Positions 1 through 6,370 of a stretch of DNA of 33,389 nt are shown one piece after another. How positions within the stretch are numbered: position 1 is the first letter of the stretch; each line of letters starts with the position of its first letter. A program made the position numbers and the translations under genes. The DNA comes from Actinomycetes bacterium (lineage in GTDB: Bacteria > Actinomycetota > Acidimicrobiia > Acidimicrobiales > SZUA-35): positions 1 through 33,389 of the forward strand of contig JAAETV010000367.1 of assembly GCA_024227975.1 (NCBI GenBank), in the 5' to 3' direction. A model generated the notes under the pieces. It saw nothing but the letters and a program-made list of their open reading frames with translations. It was not told the DNA's origin and searched no databases.

Positions 1-1562
1 CCAACACCATCGTCAGCTGAGTCGGCAACGACATCGGCCGCTGGCTTCTCGGCGGGGGCTCCTGGCTCGGTGGCCTCGGCCACCACCACCTCAGCCTCAT
101 CGCCAGCACCGTCTGTTTCAGCCGCCTCAGCGCCAGAATCGCCAGCACCGTCTGTTTCAGCCGCCTCAGCGCCAGAATCGTCTACACCATCTACTTCAGC
201 CGCCTCAGCGCCAGAATCGTCAACACCATCTACTTCAGCCGCCTCAGCGACATCAGCGACAGCACCATCTACTTCAGCCGCCTCAGCGACATCAGCGACA
301 GCACCATCTACTTCAGCCGCCTCAGCGCCAGAATCGTCAGCACCGTCTGCTTCAGCCGCCTCAGCGTCAGCGACACCACCGTCAGCGACACCACCGTCGG
401 CTTCGGCTTCGGCTTCGGCTTCGGCACCTTCTGCCACCGATCGGTTCCACTCTTCAGCCGACATGGCGGGGCTACCGTCAGCAGGTTGCCATAGCTGAGC
501 TCCGGTCTCGGGATCGACGATCCACTCCCCTTCGGCCCATTCCTCGTCGGCGAACTCCTCGCCGTATTCCTCGACCCGGCGAGCTTCCTCTTCGAGCTGA
601 GTCTCGCTCTTGATGTCGATGCGCCAGCCAGTCAAACGGTGAGCGAGGCGAGCATTCTGCCCCTCCTTACCGATGGCAAGTGAGAGCTGGAAGTCGGGAA
701 CGATGACTTCGGCCGTTCCGGTATCGAAATCGATGCGGACCTCTTTGACCTTGGCCGGAGAGAGGGCCTTGGCCACGAACTCGTATGGATCGTCGTTGAA
801 CGGGATGATGTCGACCTTTTCCCCGTTGAGCTCGTTGACGACCATACGGACACGCGAGCCCCGGGCGCCGACACAAGCACCAACCGGATCGACGTTCTGG
901 TCGTTTGACCAGACCGAGATCTTGGTCCGATGCCCCGGTTCACGAGCGCAGGCCTTTATCTCGACGATCCCATCAGCGATCTCCGGGACCTCGAGCTCGA
1001 AGAGGCGCTTGATCAGGCCGGGGTGAGTCCGGCTGACCACGATCTGGGGGCCCTTGGCCGTGCGCCGGACCTCGACGATGTAGGCCTTGATCCGATTGCC
1101 GTTCTCGTTGCGGGGACCCATCGAGACCTGCTCAGCCTGAGGCAAGAGGGCTTCGACCCGACCGAGGTCGAGCAGGGTGTAGCGGGAGTCGGTCTGCTGG
1201 ACGATGCCGGTGACGATGTCGCCTTCGCGCCCCGCGTACTCCTCGTACTTCTGCTCTCGCTCCACCTCGCGGATTCCCTGGGTGAGGATCTGCTTCGTCG
1301 TCTGGGCCGCAATGCGGCCAAAACTGTCCGGAGTCACATCGAGCTCGGGGCCATAGGGCTCACCGTCCTCGTCGAGCTCTTGGGCGAAGACCCGGATGTC
1401 GAACGTGGCAGGGTCGATCGTGACCCAGGAGTACTCGAACGAATCCGGCATCCGCTTGTATGCCGATTCGAGCGCATTGGCCATGATGCCGAACAGCTTG
1501 TCGATCGAGATGCCTCGATCCTCGGCCAGGGCCTGAAGGGCCTCTGTCATCTCATTGCTCAT
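1..1562 (-). CDS. nusA: Transcription termination/antitermination protein NusA (C-terminus cut by window edge)
   Basis: NusA binds RNA polymerase and nascent RNA and modulates pausing, termination and antitermination. The reading frame starts at an ATG at 1562 (MSNEMTEALQALAEDRGIS), preceded by GAGGTG, and overlaps the rimP stop as ATGA. About 520 codons are visible before the left edge. Residues 1-110 are the N-terminal RNAP-binding domain. Residues ~112-180 form an S1 domain. KH1 carries GACVGARGSRVRMV at ~228-241 and KH2 carries AIGKEGQNARLA at ~296-307. The conserved body ends near residue 320. An acidic, Ala/Glu/Asp-rich tail of at least 200 residues follows and contains six 13-residue repeats. 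Actinobacterial NusA is usually ~330-350 residues, so this tail is exceptional. The true stop lies outside the window. The function call is very secure; only the tail is unusual. Confidence 0.96.
   Translation of the reverse strand, partial: MSNEMTEALQALAEDRGISIDKLFGIMANALESAYKRMPDSFEYSWVTIDPATFDIRVFAQELDEDGEPYGPELDVTPDSFGRIAAQTTKQILTQGIREVEREQKYEEYAGREGDIVTGIVQQTDSRYTLLDLGRVEALLPQAEQVSMGPRNENGNRIKAYIVEVRRTAKGPQIVVSRTHPGLIKRLFELEVPEIADGIVEIKACAREPGHRTKISVWSNDQNVDPVGACVGARGSRVRMVVNELNGEKVDIIPFNDDPYEFVAKALSPAKVKEVRIDFDTGTAEVIVPDFQLSLAIGKEGQNARLAHRLTGWRIDIKSETQLEEEARRVEEYGEEFADEEWAEGEWIVDPETGAQLWQPADGSPAMSAEEWNRSVAEGAEAEAEAEADGGVADGGVADAEAAEADGADDSGAEAAEVDGAVADVAEAAEVDGAVADVAEAAEVDGVDDSGAEAAEVDGVDDSGAEAAETDGAGDSGAEAAETDGAGDEAEVVVAEATEPGAPAEKPAADVVADSADDGV
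121..354 (-). repeat. 39-bp tandem repeat (6 units) inside the nusA tail
   Basis: Six consecutive 39-bp units start at 121, 160, 199, 238, 277 and 316. Each begins with GCCGCCTCAGCG on the plus strand, and degenerate partial units flank them on both sides. Every unit keeps the nusA frame and encodes 13 residues of the type AEAAE(V/T)DGAxDSG. Units 4 and 5 are identical to each other, and units 3 and 2 nearly so, which suggests recent duplication. The region could vary in copy number between strains. Confidence 0.93.
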
Positions 1563-2155
1563 CGCGCACCTCGCGGTTGGGAGGGGGTCTTGGACTTGTC
1601 CGCCGTGTTCTTCTTCGTCTTCTTGTTCTTCTTGGCCCCAGGTGGATTTGGCTTCTTGGCCCCGGGTTGGCCTGGTTTGGGGCCAGGACCCCATTCGAAG
1701 AGGGTCCGCCCACTGGCGATGGTCTCGATGGCCACCGTCCGGTGCTCCGACTCATCGAGCTCTACACCATTGATCTCGACGGTATCGATCACAATCGAAC
1801 CGTCTTCGACCGAGACGAGAGAACCCCGCAGCCGGCGAGGCTCACAGTCAGGGACGAGCTTCACCACTACCTGCTCGCCAACAGCCCGCAAAAAGTGCTC
1901 AGCACGCTTCAGTGGTCGTTCCAGGCCCGGGCTCGACACTTCGAGGGTGTAGCGGCCGGGAACAGGGTCGTGTTGATCAAGGATCGGTGAGACCAGTCGG
2001 TTGACTTCAGCTAGTCGCTCCGAAGTAACCCCACTATCGCCCTCTTCGACCGTCAGACGCAAGGCGTTGCCGCTGAACTCGACTTCCAAGAGCTCGACTC
2101 CAAGGGTGGCAATGATCGGAGCCAGCAGTTCCTGAACGCGCTCCTGTACCGTCAT
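1559..2155 (-). CDS. rimP: Ribosome maturation factor RimP
   Basis: RimP assists maturation of the 30S ribosomal subunit. The 198-residue product starts MTVQERVQELLAPIIATLG. It has the typical RimP N-terminal domain (GVELLEVEFSGNALRLTVEE) and the region around SPGLERPLKRAEHFLRAVGE, followed by the C-terminal SH3-like domain (DGSIVIDTVEINGVELDESEH). The start at 2155 is chosen because a strong AGGAGG lies 8 nt upstream. The frame is open to 2194, but that segment has no comparable signal. The last ~45 residues are a Lys/Pro-rich basic tail (KPGQPGAKKPNPPGAKKNKK) absent from short RimP proteins. The stop overlaps the nusA start as ATGA, the standard rimP-nusA operon, so translation is probably coupled. 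Confidence 0.94.
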   Translation of the reverse strand: MTVQERVQELLAPIIATLGVELLEVEFSGNALRLTVEEGDSGVTSERLAEVNRLVSPILDQHDPVPGRYTLEVSSPGLERPLKRAEHFLRAVGEQVVVKLVPDCEPRRLRGSLVSVEDGSIVIDTVEINGVELDESEHRTVAIETIASGRTLFEWGPGPKPGQPGAKKPNPPGAKKNKKTKKNTADKSKTPSQPRGAR

Positions 2156-2208
2156 GACCACTGCCTCCTCTCGTACGTTCGGCTCCGGGTCCATTCACTG
2201 GTGAAACC

Positions 2209-2236
2209 AAAGGCGTGGGCCAAAGCCCACGCCTTT
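2209..2236. promoter_or_regulatory. Perfect 12-bp inverted repeat in the rimP-nusA leader
   Basis: The arms AAAGGCGTGGGC (2209-2220) and GCCCACGCCTTT (2225-2236) are perfectly complementary across a 4-nt loop. The hairpin sits about 54 nt upstream of the rimP start in the direction of transcription. On the minus strand it is followed by GGTTTCACC, only a short interrupted T run, so it is a weak intrinsic terminator or an attenuator-like leader hairpin. On the plus strand it lies upstream of the small gene at 2293. The fold is certain from the sequence; its role is inference. Confidence 0.6.
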
Positions 2237-2292
2237 CAGCATCGCTTCCACGATACCGGGCCCAAGCCGAGATGGTGACGTAGCCTGATCGG

Positions 2293-2526
2293 ATGGGGTT
2301 TCTCGACTCATTGAAGGCATGGTTGCGGATCGAAAAGGCGGATTTGGCCGAATCGACAGCAGAGCTAGAACGGCGCCTCGACGCCGACCTGACCAGGCGC
2401 GAAGCTCAATTGGGCGAATCACCGACCGAGGCCATGGAACGGCTCCAGGGCGAGATCGCCGACAACGAATCGTCATTCGACGCCATCCGAGACATCGTCG
2501 ACACCGATCCTGGAGCCAAGGACTGA
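2293..2526 (+). CDS. Small helical hypothetical protein (77 aa)
   Basis: I do not recognise a named family. The product starts MGFLDSLKAWLRIEKADLAE and is rich in Glu, Ala, Leu, Asp and Arg, with few hydrophobic runs. It is predicted to be mostly amphipathic or coiled-coil helix, for example ESTAELERRLDADLTRREAQ. There is no signal peptide or membrane segment. It lies on the opposite strand to the surrounding genes, divergent from rimP and convergent with ispG (25 bp between stops). Its natural amino-acid composition and the poor quality of the opposite-strand frame argue that it is real. The ribosome binding site is weak. It could be a small cytoplasmic protein peculiar to this lineage. Confidence 0.6.
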   Translation: MGFLDSLKAWLRIEKADLAESTAELERRLDADLTRREAQLGESPTEAMERLQGEIADNESSFDAIRDIVDTDPGAKD

Positions 2527-2551
2527 ACCTGTTCCTGGTTCGGAATCGACC

Positions 2552-3787
2552 TCAGGCTCGCTGCTTGCGCAGTAGCTCAACCAGTTGCTCGGAGGCGTTT
2601 GCGTCGTCGCCACGGTCGTCGAGATTGCGCTGACGATCTTCGTCGGCCGCTCGACGGGCCGCATCACGGGTGGATTCGGCTCGAGCCAGAGCGGCATCGA
2701 CACCCTCGGTGTTGATGAACTCGGCCCACTCGATCAGGGTCGGCACCATCTCGTCTTCGCCAACGACGGCCACATTGGTGCCCTTGACGAACAGGTGGCC
2801 GCGCTTGTTGCCGGCGGCGATGCCGAGGTCGGCGTCGCGGGCCTCACCGGGGCCGTTGACCACACAACCCATGACCGCGACCTGAAGGGGCAGCTTGCGG
2901 TCCTCGAAGGCTTCCTGGGCTTGTTGGGCTATCTGGTAGACGTCGATCTCAGCCCGGCCACAGGAGGGACAAGCGATCAGATCGACGTTCTTGCGCTCCC
3001 TCAAACCAAGCGATTCGAGCAGGGTCCGGCCCATACGGGCCTCGTCGACGGGATCCGAGGTCAGCGAATAGCGGATGGTGTCGCCGATGCCTTCGGTCAA
3101 CAGGGAGGCGATCCCGGCGGTCGACTTCACGATCCCGGCCGGGGGTGGCCCGGCCTCGGTGACCCCGAGATGGAGGGGGTGTCTCGTCACCTCGGACAGT
3201 TGGCGGTAGGCCTCGATCATCAGGGGGACGCTCGACGCCTTGACCGAGATCTTGATCAGATCGAAGTCGACCTCTTCGAAATAGGCGATCTCCTGGCGGG
3301 CCGATTCCACCATGGCCTCGGGGGTTACGATGTCGCCGTACTTGCGGTAGAGGTCCTTGTCGAGACTGCCCCCATTGACCCCAATCCGGATTGGAACCCC
3401 CCGATCCTTGGCTTCGGTCGCCACCACCTTGATGTGCTGGGGGTTGCGGATGTTGCCCGGGTTGAGACGGAGGCAGTGGACTCCGGCCTCGAGCGCATCC
3501 AGGGCGCGCCGATAATTGTGGTGGATGTCGGCAACGATCGGAACGGGACTACGGGGAATGATCCGAACCAGCCCTTCGGCTGACTCGGGCTCATTGCAGG
3601 TACAACGGACGATGTCGGCTCCGGCCGCGGCCAGCTGGTAGATCTGCTGGAGGGTGGCCTCGGCGTCGGCGGTTTTGGTGATCGTCATCGACTGGACCGT
3701 GATCGGGGCGTCGCCCCCGACCGGAACATCACCGACCATGATCTGGTGAGTCCGTTTGCGGCCGAATGTTACCGAACCGGCATCCAT
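2552..3787 (-). CDS. ispG: 4-hydroxy-3-methylbut-2-en-1-yl diphosphate synthase IspG (GcpE)
   Basis: IspG converts MEcPP to HMBPP in the MEP isoprenoid pathway, using a [4Fe-4S] cluster. The 411-residue product has the N-terminal TIM-barrel (TITKTADAEATLQQI, GADIVRCTCNEPESA, IRIGVNGGSLDKDL). Its C-terminal cluster domain shows CPSCGR (Cys273, Cys276) and MGCVVNGPGEARDADLGIA (Cys308, Glu315), the three cysteines and glutamate expected as cluster ligands. A ~45-residue Arg/Glu/Asp-rich C-terminal tail (ARAESTRDAARRAADEDRQ) exceeds the usual actinobacterial length of ~370-390. The ATG at 3787 has no Shine-Dalgarno sequence, but a TAGCGT element 7 nt upstream suggests a leaderless transcript. In many actinobacteria ispG follows dxr and the site-2 protease, as here. 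Confidence 0.97.
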   Translation of the reverse strand: MDAGSVTFGRKRTHQIMVGDVPVGGDAPITVQSMTITKTADAEATLQQIYQLAAAGADIVRCTCNEPESAEGLVRIIPRSPVPIVADIHHNYRRALDALEAGVHCLRLNPGNIRNPQHIKVVATEAKDRGVPIRIGVNGGSLDKDLYRKYGDIVTPEAMVESARQEIAYFEEVDFDLIKISVKASSVPLMIEAYRQLSEVTRHPLHLGVTEAGPPPAGIVKSTAGIASLLTEGIGDTIRYSLTSDPVDEARMGRTLLESLGLRERKNVDLIACPSCGRAEIDVYQIAQQAQEAFEDRKLPLQVAVMGCVVNGPGEARDADLGIAAGNKRGHLFVKGTNVAVVGEDEMVPTLIEWAEFINTEGVDAALARAESTRDAARRAADEDRQRNLDDRGDDANASEQLVELLRKQRA

Positions 3788-3794
3788 GGGCTAC

Positions 3795-3800
3795 ACGCTA
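3795..3800 (-). promoter_or_regulatory. Candidate -10 element for leaderless ispG transcript
   Basis: On the minus strand TAGCGT (TAnnnT) ends 7 nt before the ispG ATG, and no Shine-Dalgarno sequence is visible. This is the spacing expected if transcription starts at the A of the start codon. No convincing -35 hexamer is present. It is a prediction only. Confidence 0.3.
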
Positions 3801-3876
3801 GGAGGAGCTGCGGCCAGAACGGCGGGAAATCGTTCCCGACCGACAATCGAGGCACGCCGTCAGCCACTGACGTATG

Positions 3877-3947
3877 GCCAGAGGGTGGTCAGCGGCTGAC
3901 CACCTCAGCTGATCGGGCGGACGATATCCAGCCAGAGGGTGGTCAGC
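3877..3947. repeat. 17-bp direct repeat at the rseP 3' end
   Basis: GCCAGAGGGTGGTCAGC occurs at 3877-3893 and again at 3931-3947. The second copy is inside the last codons of rseP; the first is just downstream of the stop. The downstream copy supplies one arm of the terminator-like hairpin at 3884-3904. A local duplication of the gene end is the simplest explanation. Confidence 0.85.
3884..3904 (-). terminator. Hairpin directly after the rseP stop codon
   Basis: GGTGGTCAG (3884-3892) and CTGACCACC (3896-3904) are perfectly complementary around a 3-nt loop, abutting the rseP stop codon. No T tract follows, so it resembles the GC-rich, tract-less terminators common in actinobacteria. It would separate rseP from ispG transcription. 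One arm is part of a 17-bp direct repeat shared with the rseP 3' end. Confidence 0.5.
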
Positions 3948-5170
3948 ATCAAGAACCCGAGGACGAAGACGACGGCGTAGGTCAGGGGTAGCAGCTTGGC
4001 CACATCCATCTGATAGCGGTGCCCCTTACGGGATCGGATCCGCTCGTAGGTGGCGATGGCGGCATGGCCCCCGTCGAGAGGTAGCAGGGGGACGAGGTTG
4101 AAGATGCCGACGAAGATGTTGATGAAGGCCAGCATCATCACGGGGACGGCCCAGTCGAACTCGGGTTGGCCAGCGATACGGACGGCCCCGATCATCGATA
4201 CGGGCCGGGTGGCCGCCTCATCGGAGTCAATGGCCACATCCTCTGATCCGGTCAACACCAACTGACCTAGATTGACGAAAGTGGACGGAGAGAGGAAGCG
4301 GGGAATGACCTCTAGCGAGTGCCAGGCTGCAATCCCGAAGTTCTCGATCCCCACCAGAGGACTGACCCGGCTGCGATCGAAGGTGGGGGCGACACCGAGG
4401 AAGCCGATCGAGCCCCCGTCGGTTGTCGGCCGCTCGGCCAGGACCGTCTCGACCGGAGAGGTCTCACCGGCCCGCTCCACTTCGAGAGTGACCGTTTCAC
4501 CGGGCCGCTCCCGAAGGTAGGTCTGGAGGTCGCGGAAGTCGACCGTCGAGGTCCCGTCGACCGACACGATGGTGTCGCCCGGTTCCAGACCAGCGGTGAC
4601 GGCCGGGGTCTCGCCGGTCTCCAGACGGGAGATCTCGCTGATGGTCCAGCGAGAGGGGTCGGGTTGGCCGATGACCGATGACAAGATGACGAAGAGAATC
4701 AGGGCCTGGACGAAGTGCATGATCGAACCGGCGGTGATGACGAGCATGCGCCGCGGATAGCTCTTGTTCTTGTAGGCCCGCGCTTCATCTTCGGGGTCGC
4801 AGGGATCGAGATTGTTCATTCCCACGATGCGGACGAAGGCTCCGATGGGTAGGAGGCGGAGCCCGTATTCGGTCTCACCCCGGCGGAAGGAAAACACTCT
4901 CGGCCCCATGAACAGGAAGAACTGGGTGGCCTTCATGCCGGTCCAGCGGGCAGTCACGAAGTGACCGAGCTCGTGGAAGAAGATCATCACCAGGAGTCCG
5001 AATACAACCAGGAAATAGCGGGGGCCGGCTCCAAACCACAAGAGGGCGAACAGGCCAACCAGGACAATGAGCCCTACGGGGCTCGTCTGTTCCTCCCCGG
5101 GCTCCACCTCCTTGTGTTCGGCCATCACCCACGGAGCCTTTTCGCTCTGTCCGCCGTGCTCGCCGTCCAT
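3905..5170 (-). CDS. rseP: Site-2 (M50) intramembrane metalloprotease, RseP/Rip1 family
   Basis: Site-2 proteases cleave membrane-embedded anti-sigma factors and other substrates during regulated intramembrane proteolysis. The 421-residue product has HELGH (residues 66-70) inside a membrane helix, supplying two zinc-binding histidines and the catalytic Glu. A C-terminal PLLPLDGGH (Asp366) is the third ligand motif. One PDZ domain lies between, around residues 175-240 (AVTAGLEPGDTIVSVDGTS). Membrane helices lie near residues 32-65, 125-150, 320-360 and 395-412. The ATG at 5170 overlaps the dxr stop by one base, with GAAGGGA about 8 nt upstream. An unusual ~30-residue hydrophilic N-terminus precedes the first helix. 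The dxr-rseP-ispG order matches mycobacterial dxr-rip1-gcpE. Confidence 0.93.
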   Translation of the reverse strand: MDGEHGGQSEKAPWVMAEHKEVEPGEEQTSPVGLIVLVGLFALLWFGAGPRYFLVVFGLLVMIFFHELGHFVTARWTGMKATQFFLFMGPRVFSFRRGETEYGLRLLPIGAFVRIVGMNNLDPCDPEDEARAYKNKSYPRRMLVITAGSIMHFVQALILFVILSSVIGQPDPSRWTISEISRLETGETPAVTAGLEPGDTIVSVDGTSTVDFRDLQTYLRERPGETVTLEVERAGETSPVETVLAERPTTDGGSIGFLGVAPTFDRSRVSPLVGIENFGIAAWHSLEVIPRFLSPSTFVNLGQLVLTGSEDVAIDSDEAATRPVSMIGAVRIAGQPEFDWAVPVMMLAFINIFVGIFNLVPLLPLDGGHAAIATYERIRSRKGHRYQMDVAKLLPLTYAVVFVLGFLMLTTLWLDIVRPIS

Positions 5171-6363
5171 CAACGCGTTCCCTTCGCCAGGTCAGTGACG
5201 ACCCGAGCCGCCGAGGTTCTCGCCATTTCATCTGCATGAAGAACCTCCTCCAGTGTGCCCGCTGTTCCCCAATCATGGGCATCGAGTACCGATTCGATGA
5301 TGGGAGCGATCTCGACCCAGCGAATCTGGCCGGCCAGGAAGGCCTCGACGGCCACCTCATTGGCGGCGCTCAGGGTTGCTGGCGCTGTCCCTCCGACCCG
5401 CCCGGCGGCAAAAGCCAGATCGAGACATGGGAAGGCGACCCGATCTGGAGCCTCGAAATCAAGACGATCGAGCTTCGTCCAGTCAATCTGTCCGTAAGGG
5501 ACGGGAAAACGGTCGGGATAGGCCAAGGCATACCCAATCGGCAGGCGCATGTCGGGATGTGAGAGTTGGGCGATGGTTGACCCGTCGGAGTAGGTCACCA
5601 TCGAGTGGATGATCGACTGGGGGTGAACCACCACCTCGATGTCGTCGAAGGTGAGCTCGAAGCCGGCGACCCCGGCCGGGGTCCCGAACAGCTCGTTGGC
5701 CTCGATGACCTCCAAACCCTTGTTCATCAGGGTGGAGGAGTCGATCGTGATCTTGGGCCCCATCGACCAGGTGGGGTGGGCCAGAGCATCCTCGATCGAG
5801 ACCCGGGCCAGGTCGGCGGCCGATCGACCCCGGAAAGGTCCCCCCGAAGCGGTCAGCTGGATCCTTGCCACCCTCTCCCCAACATCATTGGCCCGCAGGC
5901 ACTGGTGGATGGCGGCGTGTTCGCTGTCCACGGGGACCAGCTCGGCCCCAGGGGTGCGGCGGACTCCCTGGACGACGGGGCCGGCGGCGATGAGCGATTC
6001 CTTGTTGGCCAGGGCCAGGCGCTTTCCCGCCTGGAGGCAGCCCAAGGTCACAGGCAGGCCGGCGAAGCCGACGACCCCGTTGACGGTGACATCGGCAATC
6101 TCGGCCGCCTCAGCCAGAGCCGTCGGGCCCGCCATGACCTCGGTTCCGGCCGGGACGCCGGCTTCGACCTCAGCTAGCCGTGTCTCATCGCCGATGACGA
6201 CATGAGACGGGCGGTAGGTAGTGGCCTGAGCCGTCAGGGTTTCGACGTCGGTACCGGCAGCCAGGACGACCACCTGGTACTGGTCTGGGTCGTCGTCGAT
6301 GAGATCGAGGGTCTGGGTGCCGATGGAACCGGTCGACCCGACCACGCCAACCGTCGTCGACAT
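5170..6363 (-). CDS. dxr: 1-deoxy-D-xylulose 5-phosphate reductoisomerase
   Basis: Dxr performs the first committed step of the MEP pathway, converting DXP to MEP with NADPH and a divalent metal. The 397-residue length is standard. It begins MSTTVGVVGSTGSIGTQTLD with the NADPH-binding GSTGSIG at 9-15. Further landmarks are LALANKESLIAAG, PVDSEHAAIHQCL (metal-binding Asp and Glu), LTASGGPFRG, HPTWSMGPKITIDSSTLMNK and VVVHPQSIIHSMV. The C-terminal helical domain (PATLSAANEVAVEAFL) is complete. The stop overlaps the rseP start by one base, and cdsA ends only 7 bp upstream. dxr and ispG, two enzymes of the same pathway, flank the protease gene, which is normal in actinobacteria. Confidence 0.97.
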   Translation of the reverse strand: MSTTVGVVGSTGSIGTQTLDLIDDDPDQYQVVVLAAGTDVETLTAQATTYRPSHVVIGDETRLAEVEAGVPAGTEVMAGPTALAEAAEIADVTVNGVVGFAGLPVTLGCLQAGKRLALANKESLIAAGPVVQGVRRTPGAELVPVDSEHAAIHQCLRANDVGERVARIQLTASGGPFRGRSAADLARVSIEDALAHPTWSMGPKITIDSSTLMNKGLEVIEANELFGTPAGVAGFELTFDDIEVVVHPQSIIHSMVTYSDGSTIAQLSHPDMRLPIGYALAYPDRFPVPYGQIDWTKLDRLDFEAPDRVAFPCLDLAFAAGRVGGTAPATLSAANEVAVEAFLAGQIRWVEIAPIIESVLDAHDWGTAGTLEEVLHADEMARTSAARVVTDLAKGTR

Positions 6364-6370
6364 GGCCTGA

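Noticed and set aside
121..354. CRISPR-like appearance of the regularly spaced repeats
   Set aside because: The 39-bp units are contiguous, with no unique spacers, and keep the nusA reading frame.
70..498. Plus-strand 142-codon Ser/Ala/Pro-rich ORF
   Set aside because: It is the antisense of the repetitive nusA tail; its repeats mirror the real minus-strand repeat frame.
930..1952. Plus-strand 340-codon ORF
   Set aside because: It lies antisense to nusA and rimP, whose frames carry clear domain motifs; the plus translation has no recognisable domain.
2585..3583. Plus-strand 332-codon ORF
   Set aside because: Antisense of ispG. Long open antisense frames are expected in GC-rich genes.
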